The position numbers were made by a program, and so were the translations under genes. Source: Gammaproteobacteria bacterium (GTDB lineage Bacteria > Pseudomonadota > Gammaproteobacteria > Pseudomonadales > Azotimanducaceae). From it: 32,508 bases of DNA. The DNA is taken from contig JAFIFJ010000084.1 in the NCBI GenBank assembly GCA_020832085.1, positions 1-32,508 on the forward strand. The letters are read 5' to 3'. This document shows, piece after piece, positions 16,873 through 24,860 of the stretch. Below the pieces are notes generated by a model. That model had not been told where the DNA came from. It worked only from the letters and a program-made list of their open reading frames with translations, and made no database searches. Numbering within the stretch: the stretch's first letter is position 1; every line of letters starts with the position of its first letter.

Positions 16873-17694
16873 TCAGCCCGCGGCCAGGATCCGGTCAATG
16901 CGGTCGCGGTAGGTGCGGCTCATCTTCAAGCGCGTTCCGCAGGTCAGGGTGAGGAAGAACTCGCCATTGATGTGGGAACCCACTTTCACCACACGCTCGA
17001 TGTTGACGATGGTCGAGCGGTGAATGCGGGCGAAGCGCTCCGGGTCGAGCTGCCGTTCCAGTGCCTTCATGGTGCTGCGCATGACGTGGGTCTGGCCGCA
17101 GGCATGCACACACATGTAGTCACCTGCCGCGTCCACCCAGTCGATGTCCGCCATGGGGACCAGCGCCACCTCACTGCCATCCCGTATCGTCAGCCGCGCG
17201 GCGCCCCGATCGCGCTGCGGGGGCGTTTCCTCCAGCCAGGCGGTGAGCTCGCCCTGTTCCGCTCCCTCTATGCGCTGCAGCAGAGCCAGCAGCCGCACCT
17301 TGTCCTCGGCTGCCGCGCGTTCGTCGAGGGCCTGGCGTGCCCGCTCGACGGCCGCATCCAGGCGCTCACCATCCACCGGCTTGAGCAGATAATCGATGGC
17401 GTGCAACTCGAACGCCTCCACTGCAAAGCGGTCGTAGGCGGTGACGAAGACCACCAGCGGCATCGCATCGGCCTGAATCTGTCGCACCACCTCCATGCCA
17501 TCCATGCCCGGCATGCGAATGTCCAGGAACATCAGGTCCGGAAGGTGCACTCCTACGGCCGCCAGGGCCTCCCGGCCGTTGCCGCATTCGGCCACCACCT
17601 CGATGTCCGGGTGCGCTCCCAGACGCAACCGCAAACCGCGCCGCGCCAGCGGCTCGTCGTCCACGATCACCACGCTCAGCTTGCGCTCGCCCAT
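16873..17694 (-). CDS. LytTR-family response regulator (AlgR-like)
   Basis: A 273-residue transcription regulator with an N-terminal receiver domain (about 6-120) and a C-terminal LytTR DNA-binding domain (about 165-270). Phosphorylation residues are visible: the acidic pair DDE at 12-14, Asp58 in MFLDIRMPGMDG, the Thr in FVTAYD and the Lys in LLKPVD. The LytTR part shows IDWVDAAGDYMCVH and RFARIHRSTIVNIERV, standard for the fold. The ATG at 17694 overlaps the kinase stop (TGATG), so the pair is coupled; a GTG one codon upstream is possible. It resembles AlgR, which controls pili and surface polysaccharide in Pseudomonas, but its own targets are unknown. Confidence 0.92.
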   Translation of the reverse strand: MGERKLSVVIVDDEPLARRGLRLRLGAHPDIEVVAECGNGREALAAVGVHLPDLMFLDIRMPGMDGMEVVRQIQADAMPLVVFVTAYDRFAVEAFELHAIDYLLKPVDGERLDAAVERARQALDERAAAEDKVRLLALLQRIEGAEQGELTAWLEETPPQRDRGAARLTIRDGSEVALVPMADIDWVDAAGDYMCVHACGQTHVMRSTMKALERQLDPERFARIHRSTIVNIERVVKVGSHINGEFFLTLTCGTRLKMSRTYRDRIDRILAAG

Positions 17695-18872
17695 CACCGC
17701 CCTCCTTCGGCTCCGGGCTCGAGCCCGGTAGCAGGCATGCGTACCACCACCTTCAGGCCACCGGAGGGCACCGACTCCAGACGAAGCTCCTGCCGCTCAC
17801 CGTGGACCTGCAGCAGTCGATCGCGGATGTTCGCGAGTCCGACGCCCCGGCTGCCCGAGCCGATCGTGAAACCGGGTTCCAGCCCCGGACCGTCATCCTC
17901 CACTTCGAGTTCCACCCAGCCGCTCCGAATCCGGCCACGTATGATGATCCGCCCGCCTGCCTCACTGCGGGCCACGGCGTACTTCACCGCATTCTCCACC
18001 AGCGGCTGCAGCAGAAGTCCGGGCAGCAGGGCGCTGCGCGCCTCGTCTTCGATCTCGAAGCGCACTTCGAGACGTTCCTCGAAGCGGGCCTGCTCGATGT
18101 CCAGATACATTCGGAGCGCCCCAACTTCCTGCTCCAGCGGCACCAGCTGAGAAGGATCGTTGTCCAGGGAATAGCGCAGGAAACTCGACAGGCGGTTGAC
18201 CATGAGGTCGGCCCTGCGGCTGTCCTGCTCGAGGATCAGGGTGGAAATGGCATTCAGGGTGTTGAAGAGAAAATGCGGATTGAGCTGATAGCGCAGCATG
18301 CGCAACTGGGCCTCACGCGCGTTGGCGATGGCGCCCAGCGCCCGGTCGCGCTCGATCAGCAGCATCCGGTAGTACTTGATGCCGAAGTAGAGCCCACTCC
18401 AGCAAAGGATGATGTAGAAGGACGACAGGGTGCCGCGGAAGTATCCCGTCCAACCCTGGGTGCGGATCCTCTCCATATCGAGCAGCGGCCCGTAGAACTC
18501 GAATAGGGCGACGTTCTTGCTGACTTGCCACAGCGCCGCGATCAGATAGGAACCCATCAGGCAGCTGAGAACCCGCAGCCAGACCGGTTGATTCCACACC
18601 GTCTGATAGACCTCTCGCAGCACCGCCGTCAGCAGCATTCCGGTCACCATGCCCATGAGCACAGCGAGGTTGTAGGCGGGCTGCATGCCCCAGTAAACGC
18701 CGGAGGCAATCCAGGACGCCGCCCAACCGCCCCAACCGATGCCCTGCAGCGCCCAGAACTGGAACGACGGCAGATGCATGTAGTGGGGCAGCCCGACCCA
18801 TGCCGCCCGCGACGCCAGAGGCTGATCGCCAAGAGGGAGTTCCGTGACACGCTTTGAGGCCGTGCTGGTCAT
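17694..18872 (-). CDS. LytS/AlgZ-type sensor histidine kinase
   Basis: A 392-residue membrane histidine kinase of the His_kinase (PF06580) type. Four hydrophobic segments fill about residues 40-165 (for example LAVLMGMVTGMLLTAV and FYIILCWSGLYFGI). The H-box is LRYQLNPHFLFNTLNAIS with the phospho-accepting His, the N-box is LLQPLVENAVKYA, and the G-boxes are DDGPGLEPG and GVGLANIRDRL. There is no extra sensor domain, so the signal is probably sensed in or near the membrane. It is the partner of the overlapping LytTR regulator. It starts 61 bases downstream of the P450 gene on the same strand, so it may be partly co-transcribed with that operon. Confidence 0.92.
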   Translation of the reverse strand: MTSTASKRVTELPLGDQPLASRAAWVGLPHYMHLPSFQFWALQGIGWGGWAASWIASGVYWGMQPAYNLAVLMGMVTGMLLTAVLREVYQTVWNQPVWLRVLSCLMGSYLIAALWQVSKNVALFEFYGPLLDMERIRTQGWTGYFRGTLSSFYIILCWSGLYFGIKYYRMLLIERDRALGAIANAREAQLRMLRYQLNPHFLFNTLNAISTLILEQDSRRADLMVNRLSSFLRYSLDNDPSQLVPLEQEVGALRMYLDIEQARFEERLEVRFEIEDEARSALLPGLLLQPLVENAVKYAVARSEAGGRIIIRGRIRSGWVELEVEDDGPGLEPGFTIGSGSRGVGLANIRDRLLQVHGERQELRLESVPSGGLKVVVRMPATGLEPGAEGGR

Positions 18873-18933
18873 GGCCCCATTCTAGGCCAGGAACGAACCG
18901 TGGCGCCGCGTTCTGTCGCAGCAGGCGCTCGCC

Positions 18934-20154
18934 TCAGCCCGCCTTCGCATCCTTCCGGCGCGCTGCCGGGCGGAACCGGATGGGCATGGTCCGCGGTCCT
19001 GAAATGAAGTTGGATGCCAGCCACTCGGGTTCGGCGGCGAGCTCAATGTCCTGCATCCGGGTCAGCACCTCCCTCAGCAGCGCATCAATCTCGATGCGCG
19101 CCACGTGCTGGCCGAGGCAGATATGGGTGCCACCGCCGAAGGCGACATGGCGATTCGGGCGCCGGGTGATGTCGAACTGCTCCGCTGCAGCGAAGGCATC
19201 GTGATCACGGTTGGCGGCACCGTAGTACATCACCACCTTGTCGCCCGCAGCGATGCGCTGCCCTGCGATTCGCGTCGGTTGCCGCGCCGTCCGCCGCATG
19301 TAGATGACGGGGCTCACCCAGCGCAGCAGCTCGTCGCGCGCACCCGCCAGATAGCGCTCCGGATCAGCCGCCACCTGCGCGAGCTGCTGCGGGTGCTCGA
19401 GCAACGCGAGCATGCCCGCGCCGACGAGATTGCGGGTCGTATCGCCTCCGGCATCAATCAGCAGCAGAAAGAACAGCAGAAAATCGGTGTCGTCGAGGCG
19501 TTTGCCATCCACCTCCGCATGCAGCAGGCGACTGGCCAGATCGTCGGTAGGTCGCGCGCGCTTCTGTGCAATGACACCCATTGCGTATTCGAACATGCGC
19601 CGGACGGCTTCCGCCTGGGCACCCTCCGGCAGGGCTTCGGGGGCCGTATGGATGACCTCCGTGAGTTCATAGAGTTTGCGGCCATCGTCCAGGGGCAGGC
19701 CCAGCAGCTTTGCGATCACGTAGGACGGCATCTCACCGGCGATATCAGCGACGAAGTCACAGCTGCCCTGCTCGATGACCGCGTCGACGATCTGCCGCGC
19801 GAAGTCGTCGATCCAGGGCGACATGGCGTGGGCAGGCGCCTGGGTGAACTCCCGGCTGATGAGCTTGCGGTACTCGGTGTGCTGAGGCGGGTCCATCATC
19901 AGCATCATCTTGTGATCGCCAAAATCGAACCCGGAGCCCGGATCGGGATCACGGATCATGATGGTCGGTTCAGAGGAAAACGTCGCCGAGTCCCGCCCCA
20001 CCGCACGAACGTCCTCATAGCGGGTGATGGCCCAGAAGCCGGGGCCGTCGGGTTCCGGATGGAAATAGGCCGGCGCCTGCTCCCGCAGCCAGCGAAACTG
20101 CTGATGAGGCTGACCCCCGGCAAAACGGGCGGGATCGAGAAGGTCGATGTCCAT
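18934..20154 (-). CDS. Cytochrome P450
   Basis: A 406-residue soluble bacterial P450. The I-helix oxygen-activating motif is AGGDTTRN, the ExxR motif is ELLR (in DELLRWVSPV), and the haem loop is FGGGTHICLGQHVAR with the axial Cys. The N-terminus lacks a membrane anchor. The blocks GFWAITRYEDVRAVGRD and MLMMDPPQHTEYRKLISREF recall the CYP124/125/142-like group that oxidises steroid side chains and branched lipids; substrate class is inference. The ATG at 20154 is chosen because GGGAG lies eight bases upstream; an ATG six codons earlier has no such site. It follows the thioesterase by 19 bases, so the SDR, thioesterase and P450 form an operon. No ferredoxin or reductase gene is adjacent. Confidence 0.93.
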   Translation of the reverse strand: MDIDLLDPARFAGGQPHQQFRWLREQAPAYFHPEPDGPGFWAITRYEDVRAVGRDSATFSSEPTIMIRDPDPGSGFDFGDHKMMLMMDPPQHTEYRKLISREFTQAPAHAMSPWIDDFARQIVDAVIEQGSCDFVADIAGEMPSYVIAKLLGLPLDDGRKLYELTEVIHTAPEALPEGAQAEAVRRMFEYAMGVIAQKRARPTDDLASRLLHAEVDGKRLDDTDFLLFFLLLIDAGGDTTRNLVGAGMLALLEHPQQLAQVAADPERYLAGARDELLRWVSPVIYMRRTARQPTRIAGQRIAAGDKVVMYYGAANRDHDAFAAAEQFDITRRPNRHVAFGGGTHICLGQHVARIEIDALLREVLTRMQDIELAAEPEWLASNFISGPRTMPIRFRPAARRKDAKAG

Positions 20155-20173
20155 CAGCACTGCTCCCTGCATA

Positions 20174-20680
20174 TCAACAAGGTCGTCTCGATACCGGATC
20201 GAGCACCACCCGTGGAGCGTTGTTGGCCGCTTCGAAGCGGGCCCTCAAGTGCTCCGGTATGGGCCGCGAACGATGATCGCCGATGCCGGCGCAGACCCAG
20301 ACCACTTCGCCGCTGTTGCGTGGCCGGTCTTCGCCCTCTGCAAACAGCGCCACGTCAAAGCTGATGCTCGAACGGCCGATGCGCCCCACTCGAACATGAA
20401 CCTCGATCAACTCATCGAGACGCACCGGAGCGTGGTAGTCGATGAGGTTGCGTACCGTATGAAAGTCCACGGCGCTGTCGGGATCGCGCGCTTCGCCGTA
20501 AACAATGCCGGCGTGGCGGAAGAACTCGGCTAGGGCCGTGTCGTAGTAGGTGAGGTAATGGGCGTTGAAGACGATCAGCTGGCCGTCGATCTCCGAGTAG
20601 CGCACCCGGAACTGGCAGGCGAAGGGATAATCCAGGGGTCCCGTCCCGGCCCGGGCCTCAGCACTCATGATGCTGCCCAT
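20174..20680 (-). CDS. Hot-dog fold acyl-CoA thioesterase (4HBT/YbgC-like)
   Basis: A 168-residue hot-dog protein. The active-site segment VRYSEIDGQLIVFNAHYLTYYDTALAEF-type (given in part) keeps the catalytic Asp and the following NAHYL seen in 4-hydroxybenzoyl-CoA thioesterases, and the second strand block IDYHAPVRLDELIEV is also typical. It should hydrolyse an acyl-CoA in the cytoplasm; the acyl group is not predictable. It lies between the SDR gene (62 bases) and the P450 gene (19 bases). An internal ATG at 20668 is an alternative start; neither has a clear ribosome site. Confidence 0.85.
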   Translation of the reverse strand: MGSIMSAEARAGTGPLDYPFACQFRVRYSEIDGQLIVFNAHYLTYYDTALAEFFRHAGIVYGEARDPDSAVDFHTVRNLIDYHAPVRLDELIEVHVRVGRIGRSSISFDVALFAEGEDRPRNSGEVVWVCAGIGDHRSRPIPEHLRARFEAANNAPRVVLDPVSRRPC

Positions 20681-20742
20681 GCGGTCCGTGGCCGGAACGG
20701 ATCACGAGCACCATATCCATCGCAGCGGGCCTGAGTGCCGAC

Positions 20743-21522
20743 TCAGGCATTGCGGGCCATCAATCCGCCATCGACCGGGATCACGGCACCCGTGATGTAG
20801 GACGCTGCCGGCATGCAAAGTGACACGGTGATCTGGGCCACCTCCTCCGGTTCGCCATAGCGCTTCAAGGCCGTCCGGCGCTTGGCGAAAATGATCTTGT
20901 GTTCATCGGGGATCGCCTGGGTCATGCCGGTCCGAATCGGCCCCGGGCAGATGCAGTTGACCGTGATGCCTTCCGGCCCGAGTTCCACCGCCAGCGAACG
21001 CGTGAGGCCCGTGACACCGGTCTTGGCGGCCGTGTAAGGACTTCCCATGGGCGTCGCACCCAGGCCTTCCGTGGAGGCGATGTTGACGATGCGCGCCGCA
21101 TCGGACTTGCGCAACCATGGCAGCGCTGCACGCACGGCGCGCACGTGGGCGGTCAGCAGGACTGAAATGTGTCGATCCCAGATCGCCATGTAGTTGTCCG
21201 CGTCAATGGCCGTGAACGTGGAGATCCCGGCATTGTTGATGAGGATGTCCAGACCGCCGAACTGCTCCACTACATCCGCAAACACGCGGTTGATTTCCGT
21301 CCCGTCCGAGACGTCGAGGCGCCAGGCATGGGCGGTGCCGCCATTGTCGTTGATCTCTTCGACCACCGCCTGCAGCGCTTCCTCGTTGAGGTCCATGGCC
21401 GCCACCTTGGCGCCTTCGTCAGCGAGCAGCTGAGCCGTGGCACGCCCCATGCCGCTGGCCGCGCCGGTGACAATGGCGACGCGCCCCGCAATAGAGCGAT
21501 CGAGTTGGGTCAGTCTGGGCAT
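20743..21522 (-). CDS. Short-chain dehydrogenase/reductase (SDR)
   Basis: A 259-residue classical SDR. It has the cofactor motif TGAASGMG, an Asp (AMDLN) after the second strand that favours NAD(H), NNAG, the catalytic Ser in NIAST, YTAAK with Tyr and Lys, and the PGPIRTGM loop. The C-terminal [11 protein letters not shown] is standard. Likely reaction: oxidation or reduction of a hydroxyl/keto group on the same substrate family as the P450. The ATG at 21522 has AGGAGA six to seven bases upstream. It is the first gene of the SDR-thioesterase-P450 operon. Confidence 0.93.
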   Translation of the reverse strand: MPRLTQLDRSIAGRVAIVTGAASGMGRATAQLLADEGAKVAAMDLNEEALQAVVEEINDNGGTAHAWRLDVSDGTEINRVFADVVEQFGGLDILINNAGISTFTAIDADNYMAIWDRHISVLLTAHVRAVRAALPWLRKSDAARIVNIASTEGLGATPMGSPYTAAKTGVTGLTRSLAVELGPEGITVNCICPGPIRTGMTQAIPDEHKIIFAKRRTALKRYGEPEEVAQITVSLCMPAASYITGAVIPVDGGLMARNA

Positions 21523-21740
21523 GTCATCTCCTGGTTTGGATGATTGTATGTTTCGAGCAGGTCAGCGTTCTGCACTGCCCACTTTGACCGGCAGCCAACC
21601 AAATCGAGCAATGGCCGGCACACGCTCACGGCCCGGTCGCAACGCCACGGCAGTGTTCCACAACTCTCCCTCGAGGCGAATCACGGAGTCGAGGCAACTT
21701 CCGACCGACCCGCCCTGTCCACCCCCCGAACTCTCTGATG

Positions 21741-21763
21741 AATCATACGACAACTATATGATT
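21741..21763. promoter_or_regulatory. AT-rich dyad, candidate operator/promoter for the SDR operon
   Basis: AATCATA at 21741-21747 is matched by its reverse complement TATGATT at 21757-21763, with nine bases between. Read on the minus strand, one arm contains TATGAT, which resembles a -10 box, in the only AT-rich stretch upstream of the SDR gene (about 220 bases from its ATG). A repressor of the TetR or GntR type could bind here, but none is encoded next to it. Confidence 0.4.
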
Positions 21764-21855
21764 TCGAATTAACTTTTCAGATTGGAACACGCCCTTGTGG
21801 GCGCATGCTGCCAGGAGCAGCGTGCGTCGCCCGCAGGGCGCCCCGTAGGGGGGGC

Positions 21856-22016
21856 GGACCATGGATGGTCCGCAACAGAGCCCTGTTCGCGCAGCGAATG
21901 GGCCGACTGCGAGGCGTTGTGCCGAAGCTGAAGGCACCGGCTTCGCTGAACCTCATGCCAATCGCCGCATCGCCCTGCGGGCGCTAGCGCTCTGTTGCGC
22001 GCCTTCCATGGCGCGC
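21856..22016. repeat. Pair of inverted hairpin units sharing CCATGGA and CAACAGAGC
   Basis: The left unit contains the hairpin GGACCA-TGGA-TGGTCC (21856-21871) followed by GCAACAGAGC (21872-21881). The right unit, inverted, contains GCTCTGTTG (21988-21996) followed by the hairpin GCGCGCC-TTCCAT-GGCGCGC (21997-22016). So two related units face each other across about 105 bases, and the whole could form a long stem. This looks like an intergenic repeat family or a small fold-back element. Other short hairpins lie nearby (GCCC-TTGT-GGGC at 21791-21802). Confidence 0.55.
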
Positions 22017-22179
22017 CCCGCTTCGCGGCGCACTGCGTGCGACGCATTTCGCTCCCGTCGAAATGCGCCCACAGTCAGCGGATCGCACTGTCCTTCCGGC
22101 ACTGCGTGAACAAAGGTTCTTGGCGTACTGCCACGAAGTCTGTCGATTCGTGCTGTCGCGTCCGGCCGGCGTGAAGATT

Positions 22180-22560
22180 TCATCCTCGTGAAGATTGATC
22201 GAACCACGCCACGGCTTCAGGCATCGACCGGAACACCCCCCGATCGCGCGGTACGCGCATGCCGGCGAGGGTGGTGAACATGCGTACAATGCCGAAGGCG
22301 AGTTCATCGGCCACCACATAGACCACCCGTTTGGGTCCGCTATCAGCGCGGTGGCGCAGCCCCTGAACGATGCGCTGAACTTCTTCCCGGGACAAGCCGC
22401 TGAGATCCAATTCGGACAGATCGAAGATCACTTGGCAGTCAGCGCTGTAAGCGGGGATGTCATTGAGTTCGGCCAGCCATGCCCGCACCGCGTCCGCAGT
22501 CACCGGCCCGACCGGACGGAGCACGAGCACTCCGGGATAAGAATCCTCGTCGATGATCAT
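22180..22560 (-). CDS. SpoIIAA/STAS-like domain protein
   Basis: A 126-residue single-domain protein with an alternating beta-alpha pattern of the SpoIIAA-like/STAS fold: strand VLVLRPVGPVTADAVRAW, strand QVIFDLSELDLSGLS, strand RVVYVVADELAFGIVRMF, and the final helix SMPEAVAWFDQ. The family includes anti-anti-sigma factors and lipid-binding relatives; no partner kinase or phosphatase is nearby. The phospho-accepting Ser of true anti-anti-sigma factors cannot be assigned with confidence. The ATG at 22560 has only a weak ribosome site. It follows the unknown 145-residue gene on the same strand by about 100 bases. Confidence 0.6.
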   Translation of the reverse strand: MIIDEDSYPGVLVLRPVGPVTADAVRAWLAELNDIPAYSADCQVIFDLSELDLSGLSREEVQRIVQGLRHRADSGPKRVVYVVADELAFGIVRMFTTLAGMRVPRDRGVFRSMPEAVAWFDQSSRG

Positions 22561-22664
22561 ACAGCCGCTTCGGGGCCCTGCCGGTTCGAAGCCTCAACCG
22601 TACCTCTTTCGGCAGCACTCCTGCCACAATGTGCTGCTGGCCTTGGGCTGCCGACCTGCTGTTC

Positions 22665-23102
22665 TCAAGCGCCGGCCTCGCCCTCTGCATCTTCGGCTTC
22701 GTCCAGATAACCGTCGATGACCGGGTCCCATTCCGGATGATTCTCATCGAAGGGCGTGATGAAGTGCACCGAACGCCCATAGGGCAGGTCCTGCCTGTAC
22801 CGCAGCCGGGGCGCCAGCTCACGGAGGTCTGCCACCACATTACAGGCCCAGGGGTCGCTGCGGCTGTAGCCGTTGCTTGGATCGGCGATGATGGCCAGCT
22901 GATCCAGGCACCAGAAGAAGGTTTCCTCCCCCGGCAGCCAGGGCCTCAAGTCGGGGCGTGGTCCCTCCACCTGTTCGAGTACCTCTTCGACTTCCCAGAT
23001 GAAGGCATCCACCTCGGAGTTGCAGATCAGGGCCGGCGTGGCGTTGTCGAGGTAGTGCAGCAGACGCGGCACCTGTTCTTCGAGAAATCGTTCCATCTTC
23101 AT
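22665..23102 (-). CDS. Uncharacterised acidic 145-residue protein
   Basis: I do not recognise this family. The protein is acidic, has no signal peptide or membrane helix, and is rich in Trp and aromatic residues (AFIWEVEEVLEQVEG, GEETFFWCLDQLAIIADP, ENHPEWDPVIDGYLDEAED). The pattern suggests a compact helical cytoplasmic protein. The start at 23102 is firm: AGGAGG lies eight bases upstream of this ATG, while a GTG three codons earlier touches the ribosome site. It is divergent from the amidohydrolase gene and precedes the STAS-like gene. Confidence 0.75.
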   Translation of the reverse strand: MKMERFLEEQVPRLLHYLDNATPALICNSEVDAFIWEVEEVLEQVEGPRPDLRPWLPGEETFFWCLDQLAIIADPSNGYSRSDPWACNVVADLRELAPRLRYRQDLPYGRSVHFITPFDENHPEWDPVIDGYLDEAEDAEGEAGA

Positions 23103-23310
23103 GTCGGTCACCTCCTGCAGGACATTTCATGCCCGGCCGCCCGTGAACAGAAGAGGACATTGGCGCTCCCGGATGTGCGTCACCGCCCCGGTCTGCTGTA
23201 GGTTCAGTGCCTGCTGGCGGCTGCGCTTGACGCCAGCGCCCCAGTGCAGGTCAATGCCCGGGCGAGCCCGAGTCGGGAGATTCACCTGGGCAGGCTCCGC
23301 AGCGCCGGAT

Positions 23311-23338
23311 CTCCCTGACCGGGCCTCCCTGACCGGGC
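23311..23338. repeat. Perfect tandem duplication of 14 bases upstream of the amidohydrolase gene
   Basis: CTCCCTGACCGGGC occurs twice without interruption (23311-23324 and 23325-23338), about 45 bases before the amidohydrolase ATG. It lies in the 279-base divergent gap, which contains no gene I can support. It may be a recent slippage event or a paired binding site in the leader. Confidence 0.7.
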
Positions 23339-23381
23339 CCGCGCAGCTCGGGCCAGGCCGCCCACGCCAAGGAGAACAACC

Positions 23382-24749
23382 ATGCGTCACTGCCTGCTCC
23401 TGCTCATGCTTTGTCCCTACCTTTTCGGATGCAGCGAGCGTCCCGGCGACGGTTCACAGTTGCTGATCGAGCACGTCAGTGTGGTCGCCATGGACGCGCC
23501 CAGAGTGCTTCCGGACCACAGCGTGCTGATCGAGGCAGGCGTCATCACCCACGTCGGCCCGAGCGGCAGCTTCGAAGTGCCCCAACAGGTCCCAAGGATC
23601 GACGGCCGCGGTCGCTTCCTGATGCCGGGCCTCGCCGAGATGCACGCCCATCTCCCCGGTGAGGACGACGAGCAGCACTGGCGGGACGCCATTCTCTCCC
23701 TGTTCGTCAGTCAGGGCGTGACCTTCGCCCGCAGCATGCTCGGCGCCGATGACCATCCGGCCCTGCGCGATGCCATCGCTGCCGGGCAGCGCTTCGGGCC
23801 CACTCTGCTGGTGGCCGGTCCGTTTCTCTCCGGCACCCTCGACTCCGTCGAGGAGGCCCGTACGCTTGCGCAGTCCCTGCACGACCAGGACTTTGATCTG
23901 CTGAAGATCGGTGAGGGACTTTCCCCAGAGGTCTACGCCACCCTGACCGCCGAGGCCGATCGCCTGCAGATGCCTTTTGCAGGCCATGTTCCAGACGACG
24001 TCGGTCTGCTCGACGCCCTGGCCGCCGGCCAGGCCACCGTGGACCACCTCGACAACTACGTGGAAGCCCTGCGCGGCCCCGACGCGCCCGCGGGCTACGC
24101 CCCCATCTTCGGCGCCGCCCAACTGGCACCCTACGCGGACCGCAGCCTGATCCCGCAGCTGGCTTCCGCCACCCGCGATGCGCGCACGGCCGTGGTTCCC
24201 ACCATGCTGCTGTGGTCCCGCTTCTTCGGTGACGAAACGCCGTCCGAGCTCGAAGCCGCCACGCCCGAGATGCGCTACGTGCCGCCAGCGGTGGTCGACA
24301 GCTGGCAGTCTTCGCTGCGGCGTATCCGGGCCGGCTTCGACCCGGAAGCCGGCACGGAACTGATTGCCCTGCGCATCGAGACCCTCGCGGCGCTGCACCA
24401 GGCTGGTGCCTATATTCTTCTCGGCAGCGACGCGCCGCAGATCTTCAACGTGCCCGGGTTTTCCCTGCACCAGGAAATGCGCTACCTGCAGGATGAAGTC
24501 GGCCTGCCGCCCTTCGAGGTGCTCTTCAGCGCCACTCGGGCCGTGGCTGAACACGTCGGTCAGCCGGAGGCTTTCGGCACCGTCCTCCCGGGGCGGCGCG
24601 CGGATCTGATCCTGCTGCGCGACAACCCCCTCGAGGACGTGGGCCACGTCGCCAGCATCGATGGCGTCGTGCTGCGTGGCCATTGGATTCCCCGCGAGGA
24701 TCTCGACGCGCGACTGCAGGCCATCGAGAACCGCTTCCGACGTCGCTGA
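23382..24749 (+). CDS. Lipoprotein amidohydrolase (imidazolonepropionase/prolidase-like metal-dependent hydrolase)
   Basis: A 455-residue amidohydrolase-superfamily enzyme with a lipoprotein signal: the hydrophobic N-terminus ends in the lipobox LFGC, so it should be anchored through Cys17. Metal ligands of the TIM barrel are visible: HAH in MPGLAEMHAHLPG, Lys in FDLLKIGEG, His in AGHVPDD, His in VDHLDN, and Asp in LLGSDAPQ. The C-terminal block GTVLPGRRADLILLRDNPLED is the usual return of the composite beta domain. Related secreted members cleave dipeptides or hydrolyse cyclic amides; the substrate is not predictable. The ATG at 23382 has AAGGAG eight bases upstream. It is followed by a dienelactone-hydrolase-like gene after 111 bases. 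Confidence 0.9.
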   Translation: MRHCLLLLMLCPYLFGCSERPGDGSQLLIEHVSVVAMDAPRVLPDHSVLIEAGVITHVGPSGSFEVPQQVPRIDGRGRFLMPGLAEMHAHLPGEDDEQHWRDAILSLFVSQGVTFARSMLGADDHPALRDAIAAGQRFGPTLLVAGPFLSGTLDSVEEARTLAQSLHDQDFDLLKIGEGLSPEVYATLTAEADRLQMPFAGHVPDDVGLLDALAAGQATVDHLDNYVEALRGPDAPAGYAPIFGAAQLAPYADRSLIPQLASATRDARTAVVPTMLLWSRFFGDETPSELEAATPEMRYVPPAVVDSWQSSLRRIRAGFDPEAGTELIALRIETLAALHQAGAYILLGSDAPQIFNVPGFSLHQEMRYLQDEVGLPPFEVLFSATRAVAEHVGQPEAFGTVLPGRRADLILLRDNPLEDVGHVASIDGVVLRGHWIPREDLDARLQAIENRFRRR

Positions 24750-24860
24750 AGCTGTGCCGCCCGTTCCCGAGCCGGCAGCACGGCGACTGGCGGACCATGG
24801 ACACCTCGGCGGCCGGGCCGGATGATCAGATCTGCTGTCTGCAGAGGGAGGGCCACAGCC

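Larger units (their letters stand above)
21523..22179. other. 657-base region without a convincing gene
   Basis: The part next to the SDR gene (21562-21753, minus strand) is open for 63 codons from a TTG and ends in VIRLEGELWNTAVA...GWLPVKVGS. That loosely recalls the end of an NfeD-type OB fold and might be a gene remnant, but there is no ATG or ribosome site. Around 21741-21780 the sequence is AT-rich with a dyad, a likely promoter area for the SDR operon. From about 21780 onward there are several GC-rich hairpins and an inverted pair of similar units; I see no protein there. Confidence 0.6.

Noticed and set aside
21562..21753. Sixty-three-codon minus-strand frame as a gene
   Set aside because: It starts with TTG, lacks a ribosome site and shows only a vague likeness to the end of an NfeD-type domain; kept only as a possible remnant.
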